From positions 248,001 through 312,000 of the forward strand of contig AP024867.1 of NCBI GenBank assembly GCA_024346835.1: a DNA stretch of 64,000 nt. Reading direction: 5' to 3'. A program made the translations under genes and the position numbers. This document shows, one piece after another, positions 42,978 through 52,523 of this stretch; within the stretch, counting starts at the first letter, position 1, and every line of letters starts with the position of its first letter. The DNA comes from Vibrio comitans. GTDB lineage: Bacteria > Pseudomonadota > Gammaproteobacteria > Enterobacterales > Vibrionaceae. The notes under the pieces were generated by a model. The model had not been told where the DNA came from and ran no database searches. It worked only from the letters and a program-made list of their open reading frames with translations.

Positions 42978-43757
42978 GTGAAGAAATACAGATATCTACT
43001 TGCTGGCATTGTTTCCCTTTTAATTCATGGGGTTGCTCTCTCTTTCTCTGCACCAAAGCAGGAGATAAGCCTTGCAAGTAGCAATGAAGGACATGCAGTT
43101 AGCATCAAGTTTGTTTCTCTCGCTCAGCCTGAAAAACAGGCGGAAAAGAAAGCAGTAGAACCTCAGCCACCACTACCAGAAAAAAGTACACCGAAGGAAA
43201 GTGCAACAAAGGAACAGCCAAAAAAAGCAGAGCCAAAGCCAGTTGCTAAGTCCGTAGAAAAGCCGAAAAAGCAGGTTGATAAGAAATCGCCAGTAGCGAA
43301 GCCTGTAAAACCTCAGCCGGCTAAAACAGCGAAGAGTGAACCAAAGCCGACATTACCTGAACCTGTCGAAACTAAATCGAAAGAAACGCCGAAAGACAAA
43401 CCTGTAGAGCAAAAACGCGAACAAGAAGCGGTACAACCGCAAACCGCTTCTACGAATGCCGCAAGTTCTAGTAAGCCTAAAATGGTCGAAAAACCCACAT
43501 TTTCAGCCAAGCCAACCCCAGTAAGCTATCCAAGACTGGCGCAAAAACGCGGATGGCAAGGAAGCACATTGGTAGAGATTTGGGTCAATGAAGAAGGCAA
43601 CCAGATCAAGCAAACCGTGGTGAATTCATCCGGACACAAACTGTTAGACGAAGCAGCACTGAATGCGGTTTCAGAGTGGCAGTTTCAACGCAGAAATGAA
43701 CAAGGACAACGCATCGCTTATCGAGTGCAGGTTCCAATCAACTTTCAACTTAATTAA
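42978..43757 (+). CDS. tonB: TonB energy-transducing protein (TonB1 type)
   Basis: A 259-residue TonB with one N-terminal signal-anchor helix (about 4-22). A long Pro/Lys-rich spacer (about 50-170, many EP and KP pairs) spans the periplasm. The C-terminal domain has YPRLAQKRGWQGSTLVEIWVNEEG and VPINFQLN. The start is GTG; no strong ribosome site precedes it. It transfers proton-motive energy from ExbB/ExbD to HutA. It is the first gene of tonB-exbB-exbD-hutBCD. Confidence 0.92.
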   Translation: MKKYRYLLAGIVSLLIHGVALSFSAPKQEISLASSNEGHAVSIKFVSLAQPEKQAEKKAVEPQPPLPEKSTPKESATKEQPKKAEPKPVAKSVEKPKKQVDKKSPVAKPVKPQPAKTAKSEPKPTLPEPVETKSKETPKDKPVEQKREQEAVQPQTASTNAASSSKPKMVEKPTFSAKPTPVSYPRLAQKRGWQGSTLVEIWVNEEGNQIKQTVVNSSGHKLLDEAALNAVSEWQFQRRNEQGQRIAYRVQVPINFQLN

Positions 43758-43779
43758 ATAAACTTAACTAGAGCAAACT

Positions 43780-44451
43780 ATGCAAATCTTGATAACGCTT
43801 CATGGCCAACTTGGAATGATGACCATACCGCTGACAATACTTTCAGCCCTTACACTGATGCTCATTATTGAACGCACCCTGTTCATGTTGGTGAATGGAC
43901 GAACTCATACCACGCAGATTCTTTCCAAGGTACACCACATAAACTTTTCTAATTCTGCGCAAGTTGAACAGTTTATTGAGCAAGATTTACAGGGTAAAAC
44001 CATCATTTACCAAGCGATGCGCATGCTCCTTGGCCACCGCAGTTTCACCAAAGAACTGCGCGAAGAAGCGGTAAGTATTTGGTTGTTTAAAAAGCGCCAG
44101 CAATATAAATCCGGCATACGTATCTTGTCCATTATCGGCGTTATTAGCCCTCTAATAGGCTTGCTCGGCACAGTGCTTGGTTTGATTGACATGTTTAAGG
44201 GGCTTGCTCACACCTCTGGTGCAATCTCCCCTGCAGTCCTAGCAGATGGCCTGGGTTTGGCGATGTCGACTACTGCAGTTGGCTTACTTATCGCTCTACC
44301 AGCGATTACTGGTGCACAACTTCTTAGCATGTGGGTAGAGAAAACCTTGGCCAAGATCGAATACACCCTAAACCACAGTAATCTGCATATAGAAGGCATT
44401 TATATTGACTGCCAAGACAATGCTAAGTCATGTGAAGAGGTCATTGCATGA
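43780..44451 (+). CDS. exbB: Biopolymer transport protein ExbB
   Basis: A 223-residue MotA/TolQ/ExbB protein with three transmembrane segments (about 12-35, 110-132, 150-175). The conserved GLLGTVLGLIDMF and AISPAVLADGLGLAMSTTAVGLLIALPA are visible. It forms the proton channel with ExbD. It overlaps exbD by four bases. Confidence 0.93.
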   Translation: MQILITLHGQLGMMTIPLTILSALTLMLIIERTLFMLVNGRTHTTQILSKVHHINFSNSAQVEQFIEQDLQGKTIIYQAMRMLLGHRSFTKELREEAVSIWLFKKRQQYKSGIRILSIIGVISPLIGLLGTVLGLIDMFKGLAHTSGAISPAVLADGLGLAMSTTAVGLLIALPAITGAQLLSMWVEKTLAKIEYTLNHSNLHIEGIYIDCQDNAKSCEEVIA

Positions 44452-44867
44452 TCAAGTCGCAATCCAGTTTGTTTGATGAGGAATTCACTCCTGACCTCAC
44501 TCCTTTGCTGGACATCATCTTCATTGTCATGGTGTTTCTTCTATTGACTGCAAACATCACCATAAAAACCATGGATGTATCAATACCGCAAACCGACGAT
44601 GCTCAAGTCTTGAACGATCAAGACAAAGAAGTCATTGCAGTGAATATTCTTGCCTCCGAGCCAAAATGGGCCATCGATGGCGTTAGCTTCCAAAGTTGGG
44701 AAGAGTTTACTGATGAATTGCGACTTCAGGTGCAGGCATCACCAAAACGAGATTTGATTATCTCACCCGATAAATCCGCCGACGTTGAGTCCATGCTTAA
44801 GGTGCTCGCGTGGCTTCAAAACAATAATATCGACGCTACCAATATCGTCATGGAAGAGAGTAAATAA
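44448..44867 (+). CDS. exbD: Biopolymer transport protein ExbD
   Basis: A 139-residue ExbD with one transmembrane helix (about 18-38). The proton-carrying Asp lies in DLTPLLDIIFIVMVFLLL. The periplasmic domain closes with DKSADVESMLKVLAWLQ. It overlaps exbB by four bases and shares one base with hutB. Confidence 0.93.
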   Translation: MIKSQSSLFDEEFTPDLTPLLDIIFIVMVFLLLTANITIKTMDVSIPQTDDAQVLNDQDKEVIAVNILASEPKWAIDGVSFQSWEEFTDELRLQVQASPKRDLIISPDKSADVESMLKVLAWLQNNNIDATNIVMEESK

Positions 44868-45712
44868 TGAAACCATTCCTCTTAATACTTAGCCTTTTGT
44901 TCGCGCTACCCGCTTTTGCCAACTCAACTGATGAGCAGAACAGAATCATCAGTGTTGGCTCAAGCATTACCGAGCTTATGTACGCGCTAGATGCAAAAGA
45001 CCAACTTGTTGCCATTGATGTAACGAGTCGCCACTTTGATAAGTCTGGTTCATTGCCACAGGTGGGCTACCATCGCCAACTCTCGGCTGAAGGTCTAATG
45101 GCTCAAAATCCCACTCATGTGATTGGCTCTCATGAAATGGGGCCTGATTCGACATTAAAGTTACTAAAATCTGCAGGCATCGAGGTTATTACCGTGCCAT
45201 CTGGTGATAGTGAATCTGATCTTGCTGGCCGAATCGATGCCATTGCCAAGATAACTGGCAAACAGCAGCAAGCTCGCGAGCTAAAGCAACAGCTTCATCA
45301 ACAGATTGAGACCTTGGAGAGCCTTGATTCAGCGCACCAGCCTAAAGCTATCTTTGCCATGCTCAGCGAAGGAAGACCGGCAACGGTCGCAGGCTCTGAA
45401 ACGACGATAGACAAGATCATCCAGCTTGCAGGTGCAACCAACCCAATTAACAGTAATTTTAGTTCTTATAAGTCGATGTCATTTGAAGCAATCGTCGGCG
45501 TTCAACCAGACTATATTTTGGTTGCTCAACGCACTTGGGATGCATTAGGCGGACAGCAAGGCATTATCGAGAAGTTTCCTCTTTTAGCGGCTACACCAGC
45601 GGCGGCTGACAACAAAATCATTCCTATACCAAGCAGTGCCATTATTGGCGGTTTTGGTATTGAAAGTGTTGAGTTAAGCCAATCACTGTATCAAACGTTT
45701 GAGCGCAACTGA
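44867..45712 (+). CDS. hutB: Haem ABC transporter substrate-binding protein HutB
   Basis: A 281-residue periplasmic protein with a signal peptide (residues 1-18). The class III binding-protein fold is shown by IISVGSSITELMYALDAKDQLVAIDVTSRH, a long connecting helix, and GGFGIESVELSQ. It binds haem and passes it to HutCD. It shares one base with exbD. Confidence 0.92.
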   Translation: MKPFLLILSLLFALPAFANSTDEQNRIISVGSSITELMYALDAKDQLVAIDVTSRHFDKSGSLPQVGYHRQLSAEGLMAQNPTHVIGSHEMGPDSTLKLLKSAGIEVITVPSGDSESDLAGRIDAIAKITGKQQQARELKQQLHQQIETLESLDSAHQPKAIFAMLSEGRPATVAGSETTIDKIIQLAGATNPINSNFSSYKSMSFEAIVGVQPDYILVAQRTWDALGGQQGIIEKFPLLAATPAAADNKIIPIPSSAIIGGFGIESVELSQSLYQTFERN

Positions 45713-45714
45713 TT

Positions 45715-46779
45715 ATGAACTTCGCATCATCACTAAAACTGCCAACACCAGCACTACTGGGTATCGCTCTGCTTGGGGTCTACCTCGCTAGCATACTCTC
45801 AATAAGTGTTGGCCCGATGGATATCAGCTTTACTCAAAGCATGAGTGCCCTATTGCCTGACTTCACTATGCCAGGTTTGCCGAGCGCCGAATTGCCCGCT
45901 CACGTTAACATGATAGTGCAGCAAGTAAGATTGCCGCGCACTCTGCTCGCTATAGCCATCGGCGGGATATTGGCTATCTGCGGCACCGTTATGCAGGGAC
46001 TGTTTCGCAACCCATTGGCCGACCCTGGGATTATCGGCGTCTCTGCAGGAGCGGCCTTAGGTGCTGCTTTGGCTATCGTCGTGTTTGGCTCTCTTGCTCA
46101 GACCTACCCTGCCCTTTTGATGTTCGGCACTGTACCTATCTTCTCTTTTTTGGGAGGGGCGATTACTACCCTAGTGGTGTATCAGTTAGGAACATCCCCT
46201 AACGGCACTTCTGTGACTATGATGTTGCTAGCAGGTGTCGCCATTGGCGCACTCTCTGGTGCGATGTTAGGGCTACTTAACTATTATGCCGACGATCAAG
46301 CCTTGCGTGACTTGTCTTTGTGGACAATGGGATCACTAGCTGGAGCTAATTTTGCAGGGGTGACTTTTGGAGGCATCGTATTGCTAATCCTTGGCATTTT
46401 GTTCTATCGAGAGTCTGCAAACCTAAACGCTTTATTACTGGGGGAGGCTGAAGCCGGTCATCTAGGTATCGACGTACAAAGACTTAAACGTCGCTTGATT
46501 TTACTTACCGCTGCCGGCGTTGGCGTGACGGTGTCCCTTGCAGGGATGATAGGCTTTATCGGTCTCATCGTGCCCCACCTTGGGAGAATGATCGCTGGTC
46601 CAAATCATAAGATATTGATCCCTCTAGCAACCGTGCTTGGAGCATTGCTACTGCTCATCTCTGACATGCTATCGCGAATTCTAGTCGCTCCCTTGGAAAT
46701 CCCTGTGGGTATTATTACCGCAGTACTTGGAGCGCCTTTCTTCCTATGGCTACTTATCTCACAAAAAGGGCGAATCTAA
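45715..46779 (+). CDS. hutC: Haem ABC transporter permease HutC
   Basis: A 354-residue FecCD-type permease with about ten transmembrane helices. Visible family parts are VRLPRTLLAIAIGGILAICGTVMQGLFRNPLADPGIIGVS and GLIVPHLGRMIAGPNH. The first periplasmic loop (about 40-60) is long. It starts two bases after hutB and ends overlapping the hutD start by one base. Confidence 0.93.
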   Translation: MNFASSLKLPTPALLGIALLGVYLASILSISVGPMDISFTQSMSALLPDFTMPGLPSAELPAHVNMIVQQVRLPRTLLAIAIGGILAICGTVMQGLFRNPLADPGIIGVSAGAALGAALAIVVFGSLAQTYPALLMFGTVPIFSFLGGAITTLVVYQLGTSPNGTSVTMMLLAGVAIGALSGAMLGLLNYYADDQALRDLSLWTMGSLAGANFAGVTFGGIVLLILGILFYRESANLNALLLGEAEAGHLGIDVQRLKRRLILLTAAGVGVTVSLAGMIGFIGLIVPHLGRMIAGPNHKILIPLATVLGALLLLISDMLSRILVAPLEIPVGIITAVLGAPFFLWLLISQKGRI

Positions 46780-47558
46780 TGCGCACACCATCAGTTCAAT
46801 GCTCGGATATTTCGGTAAGCATAGGCAACAGAACAATACTGGATAAGGTGAACATTGAATTTTATCCTAATGAGTTCACTGTATTCTTGGGACCAAATGG
46901 TACAGGTAAGAGTACACTGCTGAAGACACTCAGCAATGAGATGTCCTATACCGGGGAACACTTTCTATTTGGAAAGCCGACTCAAGATTGGGATAAGAAA
47001 TTACTAGCCAAGCAATTTGGCGTATTACCTCAATCTAGCTCGCTTACCTTCAATTTCACTGCGCAAGAAGTCGTAGAATTAGGCGGTTTGACCCTACCCG
47101 GCGGACAAAAAGAGATAAGCCGTATTGCCAGAGAGAAAATGAATCTAACCGGGGTTCTCCCCCTTGCTGAGCGCTTGTATCCGAGCTTATCTGGAGGAGA
47201 AAAGCAGCGAGTTCATTTTGCGCGTGTACTTACCCAGTTAGACTCGGTTAAACACAACAAGGTATTGTTTCTTGATGAGCCAACCTCTGCACTAGACTTG
47301 AGCCACCAGCACAACACCCTCAAGCTTGCCAAAGAGCAAGCAGATTCAGGCGCGTGCGTCGTCGCTGTGTTGCATGACCTTAACCTTGCGGCGCAATATG
47401 CCGATAGAATCGTAGTGTTAAACCAAGGCGGTATCGTCGCTGACGGCACACCTTGGGAGGTATTGAACTCACAAACCATCGAAGAAGTTTATCGCTGGAA
47501 AACGCAGATCGTCCCGCATCCCACGCAGCAGCATCCAGTGATACTGTCTGCTGCTTGA
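46779..47558 (+). CDS. hutD: Haem ABC transporter ATP-binding protein HutD
   Basis: A 259-residue ATPase. Walker A is GPNGTGKST, the signature LSGGEKQRVHFARVL, and Walker B VLFLDEPTSALD. I start at the ATG that shares one base with the hutC stop (TAATG); a longer frame would run into hutC. It powers haem import through HutC. It is the last gene of the operon. Confidence 0.93.
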   Translation: MRTPSVQCSDISVSIGNRTILDKVNIEFYPNEFTVFLGPNGTGKSTLLKTLSNEMSYTGEHFLFGKPTQDWDKKLLAKQFGVLPQSSSLTFNFTAQEVVELGGLTLPGGQKEISRIAREKMNLTGVLPLAERLYPSLSGGEKQRVHFARVLTQLDSVKHNKVLFLDEPTSALDLSHQHNTLKLAKEQADSGACVVAVLHDLNLAAQYADRIVVLNQGGIVADGTPWEVLNSQTIEEVYRWKTQIVPHPTQQHPVILSAA

Positions 47559-47560
47559 GT

Positions 47561-47586
47561 GAGGGGTGGGAAAAATCCCTCCCCCT
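47561..47586. terminator. Terminator between hutD and a convergent transporter gene
   Basis: GGGGTGGGA and TCCCTCCCC pair with one mismatch around a short A-rich loop; the T-run is poor. It begins two nt after the hutD stop codon. Confidence 0.5.
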
Positions 47587-47590
47587 AGCA

Positions 47591-48571
47591 CTATGCTAAT
47601 TCAACTTTGGCGTAGCGGTTGGCTAGTACGGCGCAGTAGAAGATTTGGATTGGGTGATACAGCATGATTGGAAGCAGTATCATCCCCAAATTAGGATCGT
47701 GAGCAAAGATAACCTTAGCCATTGGAATACCCGCGGCTAAGGTTTTTTTAGTACCGCAGAATACAGCAGCTACCTCATCTTGGTGAGTAAAACCAACCTT
47801 ACGTGCGCCCCATTGGATGCCGTGTACCATCACCATCAGCACTGCCAAGCAAATCAACGCTGAAACAAGCAATAGCATCGGCGAGAAGTCACTCCAGATC
47901 CCATGGTCAATAGAGTCACAAAATGCACTGTAAACAATCAGTAGAATCACATACTTATCTAACTTGTTCACTATGGCTTTATGCTTCTGGGTCCATTCAA
48001 GAAGCCATGGTCGCAACACTTGCCCCAGTATCATCGGCAATAACAGCATCTTAGATATGGATATAACTGAATCCATCAGGTTTAGATCGGCGCCTTCCAT
48101 CCCCATAAATACTTGAATGAGTAGTGGAGTAATAAACACACCAAGGATACTGGACAGCGAGGCGTTAAAGATCGCACCAGGAAGGTTCCCCTTGCCTATT
48201 GCAGTCATCGCTACAGAAGAAGAGATTGTACTCGGTAAAACAAATAGATAGCAGAAACCAAAGGCCAGAGCTGCTGGCATGTAGGCCATAAACCCCTGGC
48301 CAAAAACCACCCACAATAGAGGATAAGCAAAAAACGTAGCCCCCTGCACATACAGATGCAGCTTCCAGTTTGAAAGTCCCTCAACAATAGCTTTTGGCGA
48401 CAGACCTAACCCATGTAGGAAAAAAACCAAGGCGATACCTAATACAGTAATCGTATCTAGGTGCAGTACCCCTCCACTTTTCCCGAGATCTGGAGTAAAC
48501 ACCGCCAAGACAATGGCCACGACCATTCCCACAAGGAACCATTCTTTTTTAAACTTATTTATAATGCTCAT
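47591..48571 (-). CDS. BASS-type sodium-dependent transporter (SBF family)
   Basis: A 326-residue inner-membrane protein with about nine or ten transmembrane helices, matching bile-acid:sodium symporter-like proteins of the YfeH type (FFLHGLGLSPKAI, FVLPSTISSSVAMTAIGKGNLPGAIFNASLS, FCGTKKTLAAGIPMA). The substrate is unknown and need not be a bile acid. It stands alone, convergent with hutD. Confidence 0.87.
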   Translation of the reverse strand: MSIINKFKKEWFLVGMVVAIVLAVFTPDLGKSGGVLHLDTITVLGIALVFFLHGLGLSPKAIVEGLSNWKLHLYVQGATFFAYPLLWVVFGQGFMAYMPAALAFGFCYLFVLPSTISSSVAMTAIGKGNLPGAIFNASLSSILGVFITPLLIQVFMGMEGADLNLMDSVISISKMLLLPMILGQVLRPWLLEWTQKHKAIVNKLDKYVILLIVYSAFCDSIDHGIWSDFSPMLLLVSALICLAVLMVMVHGIQWGARKVGFTHQDEVAAVFCGTKKTLAAGIPMAKVIFAHDPNLGMILLPIMLYHPIQIFYCAVLANRYAKVELA

Positions 48572-48690
48572 ATACGCTTTTATCGTTTGAATGCAGCCTA
48601 GAAAGGCGAAATTGGACAGTCCGATCCTAACGATTTTGATACGCTTAAGCTATTAAAATAGGTAGATAAAACTCAGTTGAAGAGATAGAG

Positions 48691-48722
48691 AAAAGAAAAA
48701 GGCAGACTCATTAGCCTGCCTT
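48691..48722 (-). terminator. Terminator of the HTH gene
   Basis: On the minus strand AAGGCAG/CTGCCTT around a 10-nt loop is followed by TTTTTCTTTT, about ten nt after the stop codon. Confidence 0.88.
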
Positions 48723-48731
48723 GATAGTGCC

Positions 48732-49079
48732 TTAACAAATACGGTGTTCATATTCTACGACGACTTGATTGCCATCAACGTATACGTTTCTTATGTCTCC
48801 ATCGACAGACATTCTCGAGCATAGGGTCACTACGCTGTTTTCAACGGTAACGTTCACACGCAGTGATGGGATCGCATAAGCGGGATCCACCTTTAGGTAC
48901 TCACAAAAGCGAGTAACAAATGGGTATGTTAAAGGGGCACGACCACGAAGTAATTGTCCAAATTCAGCCTGAGATACTCCTAGTTTTCGGGAGATCTCCA
49001 TTTGCGTTAGACGCATTTTGGCTTTTTGGGACATCCATGTTTCGTATAGGGCAGCTCTGTCTTGTTCAGTAAATTCCAT
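48732..49079 (-). CDS. XRE-like helix-turn-helix regulator
   Basis: A 115-residue protein. Residues 20-65 form an HTH (MRLTQMEISRKLGVSQAEFGQLLRGRAPLTYPFVTRFCEYLKVDPAY), similar to the phage-repressor type. The last 45 residues are predicted beta (LRVNVTVENSVVTLCSRM...NQVVVEYEHRIC) with two cysteines. I do not recognise the C-terminal part. No target gene is evident: neighbours face away or are unrelated. Confidence 0.72.
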   Translation of the reverse strand: MEFTEQDRAALYETWMSQKAKMRLTQMEISRKLGVSQAEFGQLLRGRAPLTYPFVTRFCEYLKVDPAYAIPSLRVNVTVENSVVTLCSRMSVDGDIRNVYVDGNQVVVEYEHRIC

Positions 49080-49241
49080 CGGGCTTAACAGGGTAAATTT
49101 CTCATAGAGATAGTGTCTCTTTTGCCACCTGCTGTTATGTCAATAATGCGTAAGCTTACTGTTTGCACAGTGACAGATTGCACACACTTATCTATTAGCT
49201 TGGTATTAATTTCTCCCCTGAATACCTTTCAGAGCCATCGC

Positions 49242-49643
49242 CTAAACGGGTTTAAGCTCAACAACATTACTCTCAGGATCGTGTACGTATAATGACCAGC
49301 CCAATCCTGTCGCTCCGTAACGGATTGCATCCGGCAAGATATCCACTTGATGGTCGCGAAGGTAGGTGATTAACTCTTCTTGATTAAGAGATTGAATTTG
49401 CAAACAAAAATGGTCCATGTTGCGCCCGTTTTGTACCGGAGGCCGACCCCCAAGCTTTCCTAAAGGGCTCTCAACGTCAATGATGTCAATCAGTGCATTG
49501 CCCGCCCGAAGCTGCGTTAATCCCTCGTCAACAAGACGCCGCTCAACAAAACAGCCCAAAACGTCACAGTAGAATGAGAGCATCTTGTTTACTTGCGTAG
49601 AGCGCAAAACCACGTGATCAATACCTTGAATCTCTATCATCAT
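49242..49643 (-). CDS. VOC family (glyoxalase-fold) protein
   Basis: A 133-residue protein with two VOC modules: IDHVVLRSTQVNKMLSFYCDVLGCFVERR at the start, NMDHFCLQI in the middle and LYVHDPESNVVELKP at the end. His9 or so, the central His and the last Glu are probable metal ligands. The pattern is close to bleomycin-resistance and dioxygenase-like proteins, but the substrate is unknown. Two Met codons open the frame and either could be the start. Confidence 0.82.
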   Translation of the reverse strand: MMIEIQGIDHVVLRSTQVNKMLSFYCDVLGCFVERRLVDEGLTQLRAGNALIDIIDVESPLGKLGGRPPVQNGRNMDHFCLQIQSLNQEELITYLRDHQVDILPDAIRYGATGLGWSLYVHDPESNVVELKPV

Positions 49644-49873
49644 TGTCTCACTAAAATTTAATAATTTTCTTTTTTAGTAGAGTCAAAAGCTTAGCGTTAG
49701 ATCTCAATACCGTCCTCTTCCCGCCTAACAATAGTGGTTATTTTATGAACTATAATTCCGTTGAAAGTCAGAGTATGACTCGTTTGTTGAAAGTGAAGAT
49801 TAATCTTCTTCATGCTGAGCCAATTGAGTAAGCCGCTCGTAAGCATAAACACTGCATACCTAGGGAGGCGATT

Positions 49874-50059
49874 ATGATGACCGTACGCGACAGAATAGAA
49901 GACCTCGAGCAACAAATTTACATTGCCTGCTCAGAGGGAAATTTTGAAACGATGGACATGTTGGAGCAACAACTAGAGACTCTTAGAGGAAGAGCAAATC
50001 ATGTATTCGAAGACGACCCTTATGCAATAGAAGGCCGTCTAACGGAGGATGACTATTAA
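49874..50059 (+). CDS. Small hypothetical protein (61 residues)
   Basis: A 61-residue acidic protein with a good ribosome site (AGGGAGGCG before ATG). It is predicted to be two helices with heptad character (DRIEDLEQQIYIACSEG and DMLEQQLETLRGRA) and an acidic tail (DDPYAIEGRLTEDDY). I do not recognise a family. It stands alone before a terminator; a competing minus-strand frame overlaps its first 40 bases and looks like a shadow. Confidence 0.68.
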   Translation: MMTVRDRIEDLEQQIYIACSEGNFETMDMLEQQLETLRGRANHVFEDDPYAIEGRLTEDDY

Positions 50060-50087
50060 GAAGTTATGAATGACACACACAAATAAT

Positions 50088-50122
50088 GGCTCCAACGTCG
50101 AACCGTCGGAGCCTTTCATTTT
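50088..50122. terminator. Terminator between a small gene and queC
   Basis: GGCTCCAACG and CGTCGGAGCC form a stem with one mismatch, followed by TTTCATTTTTT, 28 nt after the small gene's stop codon. Confidence 0.82.
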
Positions 50123-50809
50123 TTACAGCGATTTCTGCTTATAAGATGCCATGACTTCATCGGCATTATCTTGGTAATCAGCAAGACCCTTCGCTCTTAG
50201 ATCACAAGCAGGACAATCTCCACAACCGCTGCCAACGATCCCGTTGTAACAGGTTAGGGTTTCATCCCTTACCATCTCGAGTGCACGATAGTGATCAGCC
50301 ATTGCCCAAGTTTCAGCCTTGTTTAGCCACATTAGCGGAGTTTTAATGTCTAACTGGTAATCCATTCCGAGTGAAAGCGCTGAGTTCATCGCCTTCACAA
50401 ACTCATCCCTGCAATCAGGATAACCTGAGAAGTCTGTTTCACACACACCAGTAATCAGCGTCTTTGCTCCCACTTGGTAGGCGTAGATACCCGCTAAAGT
50501 AAGAAATAAGATATTGCGTCCCGGTACAAACGAATTTGGCAGTCCATTCTCACCCAAGTCATGAGAAACAGGGATGTCGTCTCTAGTCAAAGAGCTCACT
50601 GCCAATTCATTAAGTAATGTCACATCCATTACTTTGTGTGCTTTTGCACCTAGCTTCTTGGCCAACTGCTGGGCAATCTCAATCTCTTGGCGGTGGCGCT
50701 GACCATAGTCATAAGTAATCGCATGCACCTCATCAAACTGTGTGAGAGCTTGCACTAGGCACGTTGTAGAGTCTTGACCTCCACTGAAAATAACGACCGC
50801 TTTGTTCAT
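50123..50809 (-). CDS. queC: 7-cyano-7-deazaguanine synthase QueC
   Basis: A 228-residue ATP-dependent enzyme that turns 7-carboxy-7-deazaguanine into preQ0 for queuosine. The P-loop is SGGQDSTT at residues 9-16, and zinc is held by the cysteines of [17 protein letters not shown] start at MNKAVV because AGGA lies six bases before that ATG; a longer frame adds 13 residues. It is divergent from mgsA and I saw no preQ1 riboswitch in the gap. Confidence 0.95.
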   Translation of the reverse strand: MNKAVVIFSGGQDSTTCLVQALTQFDEVHAITYDYGQRHRQEIEIAQQLAKKLGAKAHKVMDVTLLNELAVSSLTRDDIPVSHDLGENGLPNSFVPGRNILFLTLAGIYAYQVGAKTLITGVCETDFSGYPDCRDEFVKAMNSALSLGMDYQLDIKTPLMWLNKAETWAMADHYRALEMVRDETLTCYNGIVGSGCGDCPACDLRAKGLADYQDNADEVMASYKQKSL

Positions 50810-50955
50810 ACTTATTCCTTTCACTGACATTGAATTAATCGCGCACAATCTACCAAATTTATCAGGGAAAACAAATTTTTAAATCTGTCCCCACAGCCAA
50901 TAAGAGTAATGGTAATATCAGATAAAACGACAACAAAAATTAGGTAAAACGAACC

Positions 50956-51411
50956 ATGGAAAAAACTACCCGTACTATGCAGGCTCGTAAGCACGTAGCC
51001 TTAGTCGCTCACGACCACTACAAAAAAGAGCTTCTCAACTGGACCAAAGAAAACCAGCAGAAGTTAGAAAAGCATACTTTGTATGCAACTGGCACAACCG
51101 GTCACCTTCTTAGCAAAGAAACAGGCCTTGAAATTAAAAGCCTGATCAGTGGCCCTATGGGAGGCGATCAGCAATTAGGAGCGATGATTGCAGAAGGAAA
51201 GATTGATGTGATGATCTTTTTCTGGGATCCGCTTAATGCAGCTCCCCATGATCCTGACGTAAAAGCATTGCTTCGCATTGCTAGTGTATGGAATATCCCT
51301 GTTGCCACCAACCGTGCAACTGCAAAATTCCTGTTTGACTCTTCGTTAATTGACGAGGAAGTAGAAATAGCAATTCCAGATTATGAATCTTACCTAGCGA
51401 AGCGCACCTAG
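50956..51411 (+). CDS. mgsA: Methylglyoxal synthase
   Basis: A 151-residue enzyme that converts dihydroxyacetone phosphate to methylglyoxal and phosphate, relieving sugar-phosphate stress. The catalytic Asp71 is in [13 protein letters not shown], at the same number as in E. coli. [11 protein letters not shown] and [14 protein letters not shown] text ([13 protein letters not shown]) are also standard. It stands alone with a terminator. Confidence 0.95.
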   Translation: MEKTTRTMQARKHVALVAHDHYKKELLNWTKENQQKLEKHTLYATGTTGHLLSKETGLEIKSLISGPMGGDQQLGAMIAEGKIDVMIFFWDPLNAAPHDPDVKALLRIASVWNIPVATNRATAKFLFDSSLIDEEVEIAIPDYESYLAKRT

Positions 51412-51476
51412 CAGACCGTACCTCGAGGAATAGCGACCAAAGATCAGCCCTCACTATCTTTGAGCAATACTATCAA

Positions 51477-51518
51477 TTAAGCCACCTAAATTAGTCATTC
51501 TAGTGAAAGGTGGCTTAA
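51477..51518. terminator. Terminator between mgsA and a convergent small gene
   Basis: TTAAGCCACC and GGTGGCTTAA form a perfect 10-bp stem with a long loop, between two convergent genes. Confidence 0.7.
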
Positions 51519-51545
51519 TCATATTTACTAATCAATAAACGATTT

Positions 51546-51776
51546 CTACTCAACGTAAATATTAGCATCCACTTCTGTATCTTCTTCATACGGCTCAGGG
51601 GCAGGACGCTTGCGTCGGTTATCGTTGCTGGTGCCAGCGCGGTTCTCTGCAACCTCTGTGGTAAAGGTCCCCATAATAAAGTTTTTGAAAGCATTCAGCT
51701 GTGGAATATTGCTATTAAATCCCAGATAAATAACGGCCAGTAACAAGGACAATATAACGATGACTTTTAGGTTCAT
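51546..51776 (-). CDS. Small membrane-anchored protein (76 residues)
   Basis: A 76-residue protein with an N-terminal signal-anchor (about residues 3-20, VIVILSLLLAVIYLGF) and a hydrophilic C-terminal half that is rich in Arg then Glu/Asp (RRKRPAPEPYEEDTEVD). I start at MNLKVI because AAGGAGG lies five bases before the ATG; a longer frame adds seven residues upstream of that site. No family recognised. Confidence 0.68.
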   Translation of the reverse strand: MNLKVIVILSLLLAVIYLGFNSNIPQLNAFKNFIMGTFTTEVAENRAGTSNDNRRKRPAPEPYEEDTEVDANIYVE

Positions 51777-51893
51777 TGGAACCTCCTTCTTAAACACTGT
51801 TTAAGCTGTGTGCGCCCCTATATTGTAGTTACAACTTTCAATTGTTCCTGTTCCATTTATAGATTAATTGTACAGACTATAGAGCACGTGGCG

Positions 51894-52355
51894 TTATTGT
51901 CCTCGAAAACGAAGTGCACCAGAGAATAACAAAAGCAAGGCGCTGCCGACGAGAAGTCCTTTACTCATAATCACCGCAAGCTGATTATCACTGTTCCATG
52001 CATCTTCAATTTGTTGATAACTTCTTACTGTTTGAGAGCCAATCTGCAAAGAGAGTACATTGTGAAAATGACGTTCATCCCCAAGCGGAGAACCACTAAA
52101 TCCGGGGGCATACCCCACTCGTAACGATTCTCCACTGTTCTTTTCTAATGCCTGATAAACAGCCTCAACATCACCCGCTTTAGAAGAGTATTGAAACCAA
52201 CTGCCGTCAATCAATTGTAGGCGCACCGATTTACTCCCTCTCACAGGGGTAAGGTATTTAAGCGAAGTAAGTTGTCCTGAACGAAATATTAGCTCGGATG
52301 CTGGAGGTAATGTCTGATTGGATGCGAATGAAAACACGGTCGCAAGAACGAACAT
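51894..52355 (-). CDS. Hypothetical membrane-associated protein
   Basis: A 153-residue product with hydrophobic stretches at both ends (about 1-11 and 128-147) and a beta-rich middle (FRSGQLTSLKYLTP...SVRLQLIDGSWFQY). Such a layout would put the middle in the periplasm with two membrane anchors. The start is uncertain: the ATG lacks a good ribosome site, and the frame stays open upstream (SVYFVSGLC) without an ATG, GTG or TTG that I can see. No family recognised. Confidence 0.55.
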   Translation of the reverse strand: MFVLATVFSFASNQTLPPASELIFRSGQLTSLKYLTPVRGSKSVRLQLIDGSWFQYSSKAGDVEAVYQALEKNSGESLRVGYAPGFSGSPLGDERHFHNVLSLQIGSQTVRSYQQIEDAWNSDNQLAVIMSKGLLVGSALLLLFSGALRFRGQ

Positions 52356-52523
52356 GCAAAGGCCGGAAACAAAGTAAACACTAGATTTTCGAATAGGCTC
52401 ACCAGTCTTTAAATGTTTGTTTAAAAGGGAAAAAGCATTATATCAACACTCTTGATGCTGCTCAAAATACACTCAAAAACTCACTGTTACACTGAGCCTT
52501 TATTATCGACGATTGAGGTCAGC

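Noticed and set aside
49697..49915. 72-residue minus-strand frame
   Set aside because: It overlaps the start of a better supported plus-strand gene with a strong ribosome site, has no site of its own and matches no family.
50810..50955. preQ1 riboswitch before queC
   Set aside because: The gap between queC and mgsA lacks the A-rich tail and short hairpin expected of a preQ1 aptamer.
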